Positions 44,451 to 52,589 of a stretch of 64,000 nucleotides of DNA are shown one piece after another. Below the pieces are notes generated by a model that was not told the origin of the DNA, searched no databases, and saw only the letters and a program-made list of their open reading frames with translations. Source of the DNA: Actinomadura kijaniata NBRC 14229. Its GTDB lineage: Bacteria; Actinomycetota; Actinomycetes; Streptosporangiales; Streptosporangiaceae. The DNA lies in the NCBI RefSeq assembly GCF_001552175.1, contig NZ_BCQR01000035.1, forward strand, positions 1 to 64,000, read 5' to 3'. Each line of letters begins with the position of its first letter. Position 1 is the first letter of the stretch. The translations under genes and the position numbers were made by a program.

Positions 44451-44540
44451 TTTGAGCCCAAACCATAAGTCCGCGCGAACCTCCTGACAAGGCCCGGAAG
44501 TGACAGAACCCACTCTCCGGCCATATCGTACGGGCCCAAA
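44451..44540. promoter_or_regulatory. Twin regulon boxes between GS-like/P450 operon and decarboxylase-like gene
   Basis: TTTG-AGCC-CAAA at 44451-44462 (39 bp before the GS-like start) and TACG-GGCC-CAAA at 44529-44540 (21 bp before the GTG at 44562). Centres are 78 bp apart, one box near each divergent start. The second is flanked as CG...CG like the boxes at 26131 and 46887. Confidence 0.72.
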
Positions 44541-44561
44541 CGAAAACGTCGAGGAGGCCCC

Positions 44562-45350
44562 GTGGCACCCGTCCGAGGATTCCTGCACCCCAAGACCGCG
44601 ACCGGCCGCTCGTCGCTGATCCCGAGCCCGCCGTGGCACTACTCCGGCGACCTGCTGACCGTCGAGTACCGCACCGACCCGGCCCGCGTCGCCGAGCTGC
44701 TGCCCGACCCGCTGGCCCCGGCCGCCGAGGACCCCGGCGCGGTCGCGATCATCTGGGCGGACTGGCAGTCGTGCTCGGCGTCGGGCGAGGAGCTGCTCGA
44801 CCCGGTCCGCGCCCAGTACCGGGAGTGCTTCGTGGTGGTGCGCTGCTCGTTCGGGGGCCGCACCTACTCGCGCTGCGTCTACATCTGGGTCGACAAGGAC
44901 TTCGCGATCGCGCGCGGCCTGCACCAGGGCTACCCGAAGAAGCTCGGCTCGATCCACCAGACGCGGCCGCACCCGTTCGGGGGCGCCGCGCCGCGCCTGG
45001 CGCCCGGCGGCCGGTTCGGCGCGACGCTGGCCGCCGCCGACCGGCGGCTGGCCGAGGCCGTGGTGACGCTGCGGGAGCCGTCGGAGACGAACGGCTTCGT
45101 CAACGGCCACCCCATGGCCCACCACCGCCACCTGCCCTCCATCGAGCCGGACGCGCCGCCCGCGCTGGACGAGCTGGTCGAGTCGGGCGCGGCGGGCTTC
45201 GAGGGCGGCCGGGCGTGGCGGGGCGACGCCGAGCTGCGGCTGTTCGACTCCCCGACCGAGGAGCTGTCGCTGCTGCGGCCCGAGGAGATCATCGGCGCGT
45301 ACTACCGGCAGGTCGGCGTGGTGTGGAACGGCGGCCGGCGCCTGGCCTGA
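44562..45350 (+). CDS. Acetoacetate-decarboxylase-family protein
   Basis: 262 residues. The GLHQGYPKKLGSIHQTRP segment holds the Lys pair of this family (Schiff-base Lys with neighbour); FLHPKTATGRSSLIPSPPWHYSGDLLTVEYRTDP is its usual N-terminus. Members decarboxylate 3-oxo acids, or act as hydratase/aldolase variants on oxo acids from ring cleavage. GTG 44562 has GAGGAGG at good spacing. Regulon box 21 bp upstream. A 17-bp hairpin terminates it. Confidence 0.85.
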   Translation: MAPVRGFLHPKTATGRSSLIPSPPWHYSGDLLTVEYRTDPARVAELLPDPLAPAAEDPGAVAIIWADWQSCSASGEELLDPVRAQYRECFVVVRCSFGGRTYSRCVYIWVDKDFAIARGLHQGYPKKLGSIHQTRPHPFGGAAPRLAPGGRFGATLAAADRRLAEAVVTLREPSETNGFVNGHPMAHHRHLPSIEPDAPPALDELVESGAAGFEGGRAWRGDAELRLFDSPTEELSLLRPEEIIGAYYRQVGVVWNGGRRLA

Positions 45351-45356
45351 CCCCGC

Positions 45357-45401
45357 ACGCGGGCGCCGCGCGTTCCCGCCGGGGACGCGCGGCGCCCGCG
45401 T
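45357..45401. terminator. Strong hairpin between decarboxylase-like gene and permease
   Basis: Perfect 17-bp stem (45357-45373 with 45385-45401, 11-nt loop) filling the gap between the two convergent stop codons. G+C-rich without a T-run; the longest perfect stem among the window's terminators. Confidence 0.8.
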
Positions 45402-45408
45402 CCGCCGG

Positions 45409-46845
45409 TCAGCCCCGGCCGATGCGCGCGTACCTCGCCGGGTCGGCCGCGCGCAGGTAGAGCGCGAACGCCACGCCCGCCGCCCCCGCGACCAGCAGCG
45501 CCGCCGGGAGCACCCAGATCAGCGCCGCGCCCCTGTCGGCCCCCAGCAGGGCGTCGAAGTTCAGCAGGCTGGTCGCGAACACCGCCGCCAGGCCGACCCC
45601 CGCGACGACCGGGGCGACGAGGCGGCTGTAGGCGTTCTCGCCCCGCGCGTCGCGGTGGAAGTAGCCGACGACGGCCGCCGAGGTCAGCGCCAGCAGCAGG
45701 ATCACCCCGAGCGCGCCCAGGTTGGTGAGCCAGTTGAACAGGGTGAGGACCGGGTCCCCGCCCGACAGCGCGAACGCGGCCACCACCACGGCGGCCAGCG
45801 CGGTCTGCGTCGCCGAGCCGACGTGCGGCGAACCGTGCGCGGGGTGGGTGCGGGCGAGGACGCCCGGCAGGACGCCCTCGCGGCCCAGGGACAGGAAGTA
45901 GCGCGCGACCGCGTTGTGGAACGACAGCAGCGCCGCGAACAGGCTCGTCACCAGGAAGAGCTGCGCCAGGTCCGCGAACGCCTTCCCGACGTGCTCCTGC
46001 GCCAGCACGAACACCAGCGCCGGGCCGTCCTGCCGCGACCGCTCCGCGATCCGCTCCGGGCCGGTGCCGACCGTCATCGCCCAGGCGGTGAACGCGTAGA
46101 ACGCGCCGATCAGCGCGACCGAGACGTGGGTGGCGCGGCTGACGGTGCGGCGCGGGTCGCGGCACTCCTCGCTGTAGATCGCGCCGGACTCGAAGCCCAT
46201 GAAGCTCGCCATCGCGAAGCAGAACGCCGCGCCGACCGCGCCGGTCGTGGCCGCCTCCGGGGTGAGGCCGTGCGCCGACACCCCCGAGGGCGCGCCCGCG
46301 AACTGCGCGACGTCGAAGACCAGCACGGTCAGGAACTCCACGGCCAGCAGCACGCCGAGGACCCGGGCGTTCAGGTCGACGCGGCGGAAGCCGAGCACCG
46401 CCACGAGCGCGACGCCCGCGAGCGCGACGGCCCACCACGGGACGGCCACGCCCAGCCTGGATCCGAGCAGGTCGGCGGTGGTGAAGCCGAACAGCCCGTA
46501 CAGGCCGATCTGCATGGTGTTGTAGGAGACGAGCGCGACGAACGCCGCGCCGACCCCGGCCGTGCGGCCGAGCCCGTGGGTGACGTAGGCGTAGAACGCG
46601 CCCGCGTTGGAGACCGACCGGCTCATCGCCGCGTACCCGCCGGTGAACACGGTCAGCAGCACCGCCAGCACCACGTACAGCAGCGGGATGCCCGCGTTGC
46701 CGGTGACGGCGAACGAGGTGGGCAGGCCGCCCGCCGCGACGGTCAGCGGGGCCGAGGCGGCGACGACGAAGAACACGATCTCCGGCACGCCGATGCGGCG
46801 CGCGGTCGCGGCGGAGGGGGGAGGGGCCGGGTCGAGGGTCGCCAT
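45409..46845 (-). CDS. APC-superfamily amino acid/amine permease
   Basis: 478 residues with 12-13 membrane helices. FFVVAASAPLTVAAGGLPTSFAVTGNAGIPLLYV and AMSRSVSNAGAFYAYVTHGLGR are helix 1 and helix 3 APC motifs, and FMGFESGAIYSEECRDPRRTV follows the conserved GFE helix 6. Permeases of this kind sit beside GlnA3/GlnA4-type gamma-glutamylation genes and import the amine. ATG 46845. A regulon box lies 41 bp upstream. Divergent from the MarR gene. Confidence 0.88.
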   Translation of the reverse strand: MATLDPAPPPSAATARRIGVPEIVFFVVAASAPLTVAAGGLPTSFAVTGNAGIPLLYVVLAVLLTVFTGGYAAMSRSVSNAGAFYAYVTHGLGRTAGVGAAFVALVSYNTMQIGLYGLFGFTTADLLGSRLGVAVPWWAVALAGVALVAVLGFRRVDLNARVLGVLLAVEFLTVLVFDVAQFAGAPSGVSAHGLTPEAATTGAVGAAFCFAMASFMGFESGAIYSEECRDPRRTVSRATHVSVALIGAFYAFTAWAMTVGTGPERIAERSRQDGPALVFVLAQEHVGKAFADLAQLFLVTSLFAALLSFHNAVARYFLSLGREGVLPGVLARTHPAHGSPHVGSATQTALAAVVVAAFALSGGDPVLTLFNWLTNLGALGVILLLALTSAAVVGYFHRDARGENAYSRLVAPVVAGVGLAAVFATSLLNFDALLGADRGAALIWVLPAALLVAGAAGVAFALYLRAADPARYARIGRG

Positions 46846-46886
46846 GGGGCAGCTCCAGGGGTCGGTACGGCCCCCGGGAGCGATCG

Positions 46887-46934
46887 TTTGGGACCGTACG
46901 AGATGGCGGAATGCGCAGATCGTACGGACTCGAA
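46887..46934. promoter_or_regulatory. Twin regulon boxes between permease and marR
   Basis: TTTG-GGAC-CGTA at 46887-46898 (the TACG form on the other strand) and TACG-GACT-CGAA at 46923-46934 (one mismatch), centres 36 bp apart. They lie in the 193-bp gap between the permease start (46845) and the marR start (47039); their presence at the regulator's own promoter suggests autoregulation. Confidence 0.72.
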
Positions 46935-46991
46935 AGACCGGTGACAAGGAGTAGATTCGGCCCTGTCCACGGGGACGACCCCCGCGGCGCG

Positions 46992-47029
46992 CTCTGCGGG
47001 AACACTCTGCGGGAACACTCTGCGGGAAG
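46992..47029 (+). repeat. Three 13-bp direct repeats in the marR leader
   Basis: CTCTGCGGGAACA at 46992-47004 and 47005-47017, then CTCTGCGGGAAG at 47018-47029, perfectly contiguous and ending 9 bp before the GTG. The last copy merges into the GGGAAGAGGAAG ribosome site. Unlike the regulon boxes; may arise from slippage, or tune translation. Confidence 0.85.
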
Positions 47030-47038
47030 AGGAAGCAC

Positions 47039-47611
47039 GTGACGGGGCACCACACACTGCAGGAGACCGAGCAGGCCATCGCGCGGCGGCTCGGCGACGT
47101 TCCGCTGCGCCACGACGCGATGATGGCGGTCTCCAACATCTACCGGGCCGCCGCCGCCATCCGGCAGCACTTCGAGGGCTCGGTGCTGCGCCCGGCGGAC
47201 CTGACCTGGACCGCGTTCGTGGTGCTGTGGGTGGTGTGGATCTGGGACGGGATGGAGACCCGGCACGTCGCCGAGGAGGCGGGGATCTCCAAGGGCACCC
47301 TGACCGGCGTCGCCAAGACCCTGGAGGGGCGCGGCCTGGTCGAGCGGGCCCCGCACGCCACCGACGGCCGCCTGGTCGTGCTGCGGCTCACCGACAAGGG
47401 CGAGGAGCTGATGCGGGAGCTGTTCCCGCGCTTCAACGCCGAGGAGGCGTTCGTGGTGGAGCGGCTGTCGGGGGTCGACAACGAGCGGCTGGCCGGGACG
47501 CTGCGCTCGGTGATCGAGCATCTGGAGGAGCGCGGCGAGGAGCGCCGGGCCGCGCTGCACGCCGACTCTCCCCCGCCGCGGCGCCGCTCGGGACGGCGCC
47601 CCCGCCCCTGA
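47039..47611 (+). CDS. MarR-family regulator, candidate regulator of the TTTG-N4-CAAA regulon
   Basis: 190 residues. Winged helix at about 60-135: DLTWTAFVVLWVVWIWDGMETRHVAEEAGISKGTLTGVAKTLEGRGLVERAPHATDGRLVVLRLTDKGEELM, with the MarR wing Asp/Arg pair (DGRLVVLRLT). The C-terminus is basic and Pro-rich. MarR dimers bind short palindromes and are released by small ligands, often aromatic. It is flanked on both sides by regulon boxes (46887-46934 and 47629) and is the only dedicated regulator next to them, so I infer it controls the set. GTG 47039 with AGAGGAAG. Confidence 0.9.
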   Translation: MTGHHTLQETEQAIARRLGDVPLRHDAMMAVSNIYRAAAAIRQHFEGSVLRPADLTWTAFVVLWVVWIWDGMETRHVAEEAGISKGTLTGVAKTLEGRGLVERAPHATDGRLVVLRLTDKGEELMRELFPRFNAEEAFVVERLSGVDNERLAGTLRSVIEHLEERGEERRAALHADSPPPRRRSGRRPRP

Positions 47612-47628
47612 CCCCTGGCGCCTTTTCG

Positions 47629-47640
47629 TTTGACCCCATA
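47629..47640 (+). promoter_or_regulatory. Single regulon box before the LLM oxidoreductase
   Basis: TTTG-ACCC-CATA (one mismatch from CAAA), preceded by TTCG and followed by CGAT. It ends 11 bp before the ATG at 47652, the closest spacing of the set, and so would cover the translation start region of a short leader. Confidence 0.6.
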
Positions 47641-47651
47641 CGATCGGCGGC

Positions 47652-48584
47652 ATGACGCCACGCTTCGTCCTCGTGCTCAGCGAGAACTGGACCATGACCA
47701 CCGGCCGCGACCTGCCCACGCTCGTGCGCTGGGCGCGGGAGGCCGAGGACGCCGGGTTCGACGCGGTGATGGTCAGCGAGCACGTCGTGCTCGGACCGGA
47801 CGCCGGGGCCGGCGGCGTGATGGGCAACCCGCGCGAGTACGCGCTGCCGGGCAACCAGGACCCGTTCACGCCGTGGCCGTCGTCGCTGGCGCTGCTCGGC
47901 GCCATCGCGTCGGTGACGAGCACGCTGCGGCTGGCGGCGGCGGCCGTGCTCGCGCCGCTGCGGCACCCGCTGGCGCTCGCCCGCGACCTGGGAACCCTCG
48001 ACCTGCTGTCGGAGGGCCGCCTGGTCGTGCAGCCGACGGTGAGCTGGAGCCGGGACGAGTACGCGGCGCTGGGCGTCCCGTTCGACCGGCGCGGCGAGAT
48101 CCTGGACGAGCAGCTGGAGATCTGGGAGCTGCTGTGGAAGGGCTCGCCCGTCTCCTACCGGGGCGAGCACTTCTCGTTCCGGGACGTCTACTTCGAGCCC
48201 CGCGCCTACCGCGAGGACGGGCCGCGCATGTGGTTCGGCGGGCAGCGCCTGCACGCGCGGCTGCTGGACCGGCTGGTGCGGTACGGGCACGGCTTCCATC
48301 CGCTGGGCCGCCCCGCGCCCGAGGAGCTGGACCGGCTGCGGGCGACGCTGACCGCCGCCGGCCGGGACGCCGACACGCTGGAGATGGTCGGCGGAACGCG
48401 GCCCACGTTCCCCGACGACCGCTCGTGCGCGCCCCTCGCGCCCGCGCTGGAGTCGATCCCCGAGCAGATGGAGCAGGGGTTCACGACGTTCTGCATCAAA
48501 CCGTCGCAGTTCACCGACGACCCGGACGGGGTGGGCGCGTTCTGCCGCGAGGTGATCCGCCGCACCGGGGCGCTGCTGGGCTGA
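47652..48584 (+). CDS. LLM-class F420-dependent oxidoreductase
   Basis: 310 residues. Luciferase-like barrel: FVLVLSENWTMTTGRDLPTLVRWAREAEDAGFDAVMVSEHVVLG, VLAPLRHPLALARDLGTLDLLSEGRLVVQPTVSWSRDEYAALGV and RMWFGG match the F420 branch (TIGR03619-like), which uses reduced F420 or flavin. It starts 40 bp after marR with its own regulon box between, so it is part of the regulated set. Its reaction in the pathway is unknown; a monooxygenase or hydride-transfer step is possible. Confidence 0.87.
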   Translation: MTPRFVLVLSENWTMTTGRDLPTLVRWAREAEDAGFDAVMVSEHVVLGPDAGAGGVMGNPREYALPGNQDPFTPWPSSLALLGAIASVTSTLRLAAAAVLAPLRHPLALARDLGTLDLLSEGRLVVQPTVSWSRDEYAALGVPFDRRGEILDEQLEIWELLWKGSPVSYRGEHFSFRDVYFEPRAYREDGPRMWFGGQRLHARLLDRLVRYGHGFHPLGRPAPEELDRLRATLTAAGRDADTLEMVGGTRPTFPDDRSCAPLAPALESIPEQMEQGFTTFCIKPSQFTDDPDGVGAFCREVIRRTGALLG

Positions 48585-48597
48585 CCGCCGGCGGGGC

Positions 48598-48876
48598 TCA
48601 GCCCTTCCCCTCCTCCTCGTCGTCGGCGTGCGCCAGCGTCAGGACCATGCGCGCGGCCTCGGTCCAGCGTTCGATCGAGGCCGTGGACAGCCGCCCGCCG
48701 ATCGGCGGCAGCCAGGCCACGAGCCCGGCGACCGCCGGGTCCAGCTCCTTGCCCGCGACCCGGAGCGGCGGCTGCTGCTGCGGCGCCGGAACGTGCTGTT
48801 CCTCCACGTGCGTCGCGTACCGCCCGGCGACGCGAGGCTGCATCTGGGCCATGTCATGGGGCGTGTTGTTCGACAT
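48598..48876 (-). CDS. Small protein of unknown function
   Basis: 92 residues from ATG 48876; the frame continues to 48990 but that part is Arg/Gly-rich and has no better ribosome site. Gln/Pro-rich first half (VEEQHVPAPQQQPPLRV) followed by one helix pair (LVAWLPPIGGRLSTASIERWTEAARMVLTLA) and an acidic end. No family recognised. Confidence 0.5.
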   Translation of the reverse strand: MSNNTPHDMAQMQPRVAGRYATHVEEQHVPAPQQQPPLRVAGKELDPAVAGLVAWLPPIGGRLSTASIERWTEAARMVLTLAHADDEEEGKG

Positions 48877-49018
48877 GCCCGGCACGCTAGCCGCGCCTCC
48901 GACGCCCGCAACAGGCGATCTCCGCCGCCTTTGCCGTCGCCCGGGCCAACCATCACCGCCCCCGCACCGCGTCGTTGCCGGGCCTCTCACCCGGCCCGGC
49001 GAACCCGGCGAAACCCCC

Positions 49019-49897
49019 TCAGGCGCTCGCCGCGTACAGCACGTCGCGGAGGCCGGGGACGTCCTCCCGGTCGCCGCGCCACACCAGCCGCAGGCTCAGG
49101 TCCGGGGCCACCAGCGGGAGGCGCGCGAGCGTTCCGGCCGCCAGCGACGACGCCACCGCGAACTCCGGCAGCAGCGCCACGCCGAGGCCCTGCTCGGCCC
49201 AGGCGCGCATCACCGGAACGCCGTCGGCGTGCACGCGTTCGGGGCCGGGGCCGAGGAGTCGGTCGGCGGCCATCCGGAACGAGCAGGCGGGCACGTCGGC
49301 CAGCAGGCGTTCGCCGGCCAGGTCGGCGGGCACCAGGGCGGGGCGCCCGGCCAGCGGGTGGCCGGGGGCCGCGACCAGGACCAGCGGGACCGGCTCCACG
49401 TCCAGGAACGTCAGCGGCGCGGGCGGCGGCGCGAACCCCAGCCCGCCGAGGGTGTCGCCGGTGTCCAGCAGCAGCGCCGCCTCCAGGCGCCCGGCGGCGA
49501 CGTCGGCGAGCAGCCCGTCGCGTCCGGCGCCCGCCCGGACCTCGACGCGCAGGCCCGGACGGCGTTCGGCGAGCCGCTCCAGCACGCGCGGCACCAGCGC
49601 GGCGGCGATGGTCTGCAACGCGCCGAGGCGGATCCCGCGCTCGTACCCGGCGACCTCGGCACGGGCCTGTTCGGCCTGGTCGAGCAGGCGGCGCGCCCAC
49701 ACCAGCAGGCGGTCGCCCGCGCCGGTGGTCCGCATGCCCCGGGCCGTCCGCTCGAACAGCGCCGTGCCGAGGGAGCGCTCCAGGGCCCGGATCTGGGCCG
49801 AGACGCTGGAGGGGGCCAGGTCCAGGGCGTGGGCGGCGTCGGTCACGGTGCGGTGCCGCACGACGGCCTCGAACGTGCGCAGCTGGCGGAGCTCCAT
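49019..49897 (-). CDS. LysR-family transcriptional regulator
   Basis: 292 residues. Winged helix MELRQLRTFEAVVRHRTVTDAAHALDLAPSSVSAQIRALERSLGTALFERTARGMRTT and an effector domain from about 90. Divergent from an MFS exporter, with a 19-bp palindrome between them that is the likely binding site. Probably activates the exporter on binding its ligand. Confidence 0.92.
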   Translation of the reverse strand: MELRQLRTFEAVVRHRTVTDAAHALDLAPSSVSAQIRALERSLGTALFERTARGMRTTGAGDRLLVWARRLLDQAEQARAEVAGYERGIRLGALQTIAAALVPRVLERLAERRPGLRVEVRAGAGRDGLLADVAAGRLEAALLLDTGDTLGGLGFAPPPAPLTFLDVEPVPLVLVAAPGHPLAGRPALVPADLAGERLLADVPACSFRMAADRLLGPGPERVHADGVPVMRAWAEQGLGVALLPEFAVASSLAAGTLARLPLVAPDLSLRLVWRGDREDVPGLRDVLYAASA

Positions 49898-49919
49898 GAT
49901 CTCGGTAACGGGCGGGGAG

Positions 49920-49938
49920 CGTTCGGAATTTCCGAACG
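49920..49938. promoter_or_regulatory. 19-bp palindrome, probable LysR operator
   Basis: CGTTCGGAA-T-TTCCGAACG, perfect arms of 9 bp around one base, 22 bp from the LysR start and 54 bp from the MFS start. It contains the T-N11-A spacing typical of LysR boxes. Confidence 0.75.
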
Positions 49939-49992
49939 GTGTGTGCGGACGCGGCGGTGGAGGCGTTCCGGCTCGGCACGGAGGGTGGGGCC

Positions 49993-51330
49993 ATGACGGT
50001 TCTGATCTCTTCGGGACGCCCGGTGGCGCGGCGGACGGCGCTGCTGGGCGTCTCGCTCGGATATTTCATGGTGCTGCTGGACATGACGGTGCTGGCGGTC
50101 GCCGAACCGGATCTGGCGGCGTCGCTGCGCACGTCGGTGGCCGGTCTGCAGTGGGCGACGACGGGATACACGGTGGCGTTCGGGGCGCTGCTGCTGTCGG
50201 CGGGGGCGGTGGCCGACCGGTACGGGGCGCACCGGGTGTTCCGGTGCGGGGTCGCGGCGTTCGGGGCGGTGTCGGCGGTGTCGGCGTTCGCCCCGACGCT
50301 GGGGGCGCTGGTCGCGGCGCGGGTGGTGCTGGGCGTCGCGGCGGCGGCATGCGTGCCCGCGTCGCTGGCGCTGGTCGCGCGGCTGTACCCGGACCCGGCC
50401 GAACGGGCGCGGGCGGTGGCGGTGTGGGCCGCCGTCAGCGGGGCGGCGGTGGCGGCCGGGCCGGTCGCCGGGGGCCTGCTGGTGGACGCGGCCGGATGGC
50501 GCTCGGTCTTCCTGGTGAACGTGCCGCTGGCGCTGCTGGTGCTGGGGGCCACCGGCGGGCGCGGCCTGCGCTGCCCGCGCGGGGACCGGCGGATCGACTG
50601 GGCGGCGCAGGCGGCGGCGTGCGGAGTACTGGCGCTGCTGACCGACGCGCTGATCGCGGCCGGGGCGCGGGACGGGGCGCGGGCGGCCCTGTCGGGCGTC
50701 GGCGCGCTGGTGGCGGTGGCCGTCTTCGTCGTCCTGGAGCGCCGCAGCGAGGCCCCGGTGCTGCCGCGGGCGCTGCTGGCGGGCCGCGGCGTGCGGGCCG
50801 GGCTGGCGGCGGGGGCGGCGACGAACTTCGCGCTGAACGGGATCCTGTTCGTGCTGCCGCTGCTGCTCCGGCGGGATCACGGATGGGGCGCGGCGGTCAG
50901 CGGGATGGCGTTCCTGCCGCTGACCCTGCCGTTCGCGCTGAACCCGCCGCTGACGGGACGGCTGGTGGCGCGGTTCGGGCCTCGGGTGCCGATCCTGGCG
51001 GGGCTGGGGTCGCTCACGGTCGGCGGCGCCGCGCTGGCCTGGGCCTCCTGGGCGGGCGCGGGCTACGGCCCGCTGGCCGCGGGACTGCTGCTGGCGGGGA
51101 CCGGGGTGTCGCTGGTGCTGCCCGCCCTGGCCGCCGCCGTGGTCGCGGCGGCCCCGGAGGGGACGGCGGGTTCGGCCGGGGGCCTGCTGAACGCGACCCG
51201 GCAGGCCGGGGCCACGCTCGGGGTGGCCGCGATGGGGGCGTTCGTGGGGCCGGGCGCGCTGCTGCTGGCGGCGGGCGCGTGCGCGGCGGCCGGGGCGTGG
51301 TTCGCGGCGGTTGACCTCAAGCGGGGTTGA
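49993..51330 (+). CDS. MFS drug exporter (DHA2/EmrB-QacA type)
   Basis: 445 residues, 13-14 membrane helices, normal for DHA2. LGVSLGYFMVLLDMTVLAVAEPDLAASL is the DHA2 helix 1 (LDxTVvNVAlP) and GAVADRYGAHRVF the loop 2-3 motif. Exports hydrophobic drugs in exchange for protons. ATG 49993 with GAGGGTGGGGCC; earlier in-frame start at 49939 overlaps the operator. Divergent from LysR and followed 45 bp later by an imine-reductase-like gene on the same strand. Confidence 0.9.
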   Translation: MTVLISSGRPVARRTALLGVSLGYFMVLLDMTVLAVAEPDLAASLRTSVAGLQWATTGYTVAFGALLLSAGAVADRYGAHRVFRCGVAAFGAVSAVSAFAPTLGALVAARVVLGVAAAACVPASLALVARLYPDPAERARAVAVWAAVSGAAVAAGPVAGGLLVDAAGWRSVFLVNVPLALLVLGATGGRGLRCPRGDRRIDWAAQAAACGVLALLTDALIAAGARDGARAALSGVGALVAVAVFVVLERRSEAPVLPRALLAGRGVRAGLAAGAATNFALNGILFVLPLLLRRDHGWGAAVSGMAFLPLTLPFALNPPLTGRLVARFGPRVPILAGLGSLTVGGAALAWASWAGAGYGPLAAGLLLAGTGVSLVLPALAAAVVAAAPEGTAGSAGGLLNATRQAGATLGVAAMGAFVGPGALLLAAGACAAAGAWFAAVDLKRG

Positions 51331-51375
51331 GTTTCTAGCGTGCCGTATGACCGACTCTTCAAGGAGGGCAGAGGC

Positions 51376-52233
51376 ATGACCGACGTGACCGTGATCGGGC
51401 TGGGCGAGATGGGGGCCGCGCTGGCGGCGGCGTTCCTGGACGGGGGCCACGCGGTCACCGTGTGGAACCGGACCCCGGAGAAGGCGGAATCCCTGCTGGC
51501 CAAGGGGGCGCACCGGGCGGACGACGTGCGCGCGGCGGTGGCGGCGTCGGAGCTGGTGGTCGTCAGCGTCAAGGGCAACGACACCGCCCTCGCCCTGCTG
51601 GAGACGGCCGACCTCGACGGGCGGACCGTGGTGAACCTGACCGACGGGACGTCCGCCGAGGCCCGGCGGGTCGCCGCGGAGGTGGCGGCGCGGGGCGCCG
51701 CCTACCTGCACGGGCAGATCATGACGATCGCGCCGGGCGTCGGGCACCCCGACGCGGTGGTCTTCTTCGGCGGCCAGGCCGAGGTGTACGAGCGGCACGC
51801 CCCGGTGCTGGCACTGCTGGGCGGCCGGGGCACGCTGGTGTCGGACGACCCGGGCGTGCCGACGCTGTACGGGATGGCCGTGCACGGCACGATGTGGGGG
51901 ACGCTGAACGGCTTCCTGCACGCGGCGGCGCTGCTGACCGACGCGGGCCTTGGGGTGGAGCGCTTCCTGGAGCACGCCGACGCGTCGATGTCGGCGCTGG
52001 TGGGGTTCCTGCCGTCGCTGGCGCAGGAGGTGGACCGGGGCGCGTACGCGGTCCCGTTCGGCGCGCTCCAGCACCACCTGCCGTCGGTGGAGGACCTGGT
52101 GCGGGAGAGCGGCGACCGGGGGATCGACACGGCGTTCCCGACCTACACCCTGGAGCTGGTCCGCCGGGCCGTCGCCGAGGGTCACGCGACCGACAGCTAC
52201 TCGCGGCTGGTGGAGCACTTCCGGGGCCGCTGA
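51376..52233 (+). CDS. NAD(P)-dependent oxidoreductase, imine-reductase-like
   Basis: 285 residues. VTVIGLGEMGAALAAAFLDGGHAVTVWNRTPEKAE is the Rossmann start with GxGxMG and NRT for NADPH; the helical C-terminal domain (about 165-285, GTMWGTLNGFLHAAALLTDAGLGVERFLEHAD) matches reductive aminases/imine reductases. Paralogue of the enzyme at 2929. ATG 51376 follows AAGGAGGGCAGAGG, an excellent ribosome site. Likely co-transcribed with the exporter. Confidence 0.86.
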   Translation: MTDVTVIGLGEMGAALAAAFLDGGHAVTVWNRTPEKAESLLAKGAHRADDVRAAVAASELVVVSVKGNDTALALLETADLDGRTVVNLTDGTSAEARRVAAEVAARGAAYLHGQIMTIAPGVGHPDAVVFFGGQAEVYERHAPVLALLGGRGTLVSDDPGVPTLYGMAVHGTMWGTLNGFLHAAALLTDAGLGVERFLEHADASMSALVGFLPSLAQEVDRGAYAVPFGALQHHLPSVEDLVRESGDRGIDTAFPTYTLELVRRAVAEGHATDSYSRLVEHFRGR

Positions 52234-52234
52234 G

Positions 52235-52456
52235 CTACCGCCGGTCGGTGTTCACCTGCCGGGCGACCTGGTGGACGGCCCGTCCGGGCCGCACCCGCGC
52301 GGGCTCGCCGGTCGGCCGCTCGATCCGCAGGTCCACGGTGGTGGACCGCACCACCCGGGTGGCGGGTACGGCGGCGTCGGTGACCGAGGGGACGAATCCC
52401 ACGATCGTCGCCGCCGCTCCGCCCGCCATCAGGGCCGCCACCAGAAGGTGCCTCAT
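52235..52456 (-). CDS. Small exported or membrane protein of unknown function
   Basis: 73 residues. MRHLLVAALMAGGAAATIVGFVPSVTDA is a signal peptide or anchor with cleavage likely after TDA. The mature part is short and basic (VRSTTVDLRIERPTGEPARVRPGRAVHQVARQV). The frame is open to 52507 but that start would add a non-signal leader. One base from the convergent stop at 52233. Confidence 0.5.
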   Translation of the reverse strand: MRHLLVAALMAGGAAATIVGFVPSVTDAAVPATRVVRSTTVDLRIERPTGEPARVRPGRAVHQVARQVNTDRR

Positions 52457-52589
52457 AACCCTGGACTTCACCAGAGCAGGGGGCACCCCGACCATCCGGG
52501 AAACCACGGGCTTTTCCCCTGATCCCCTGATCCGTGGATGGGCAGATCACTGACACGGGTCCGGTGCCGGACCCCGGGAGGCCCGTGTT

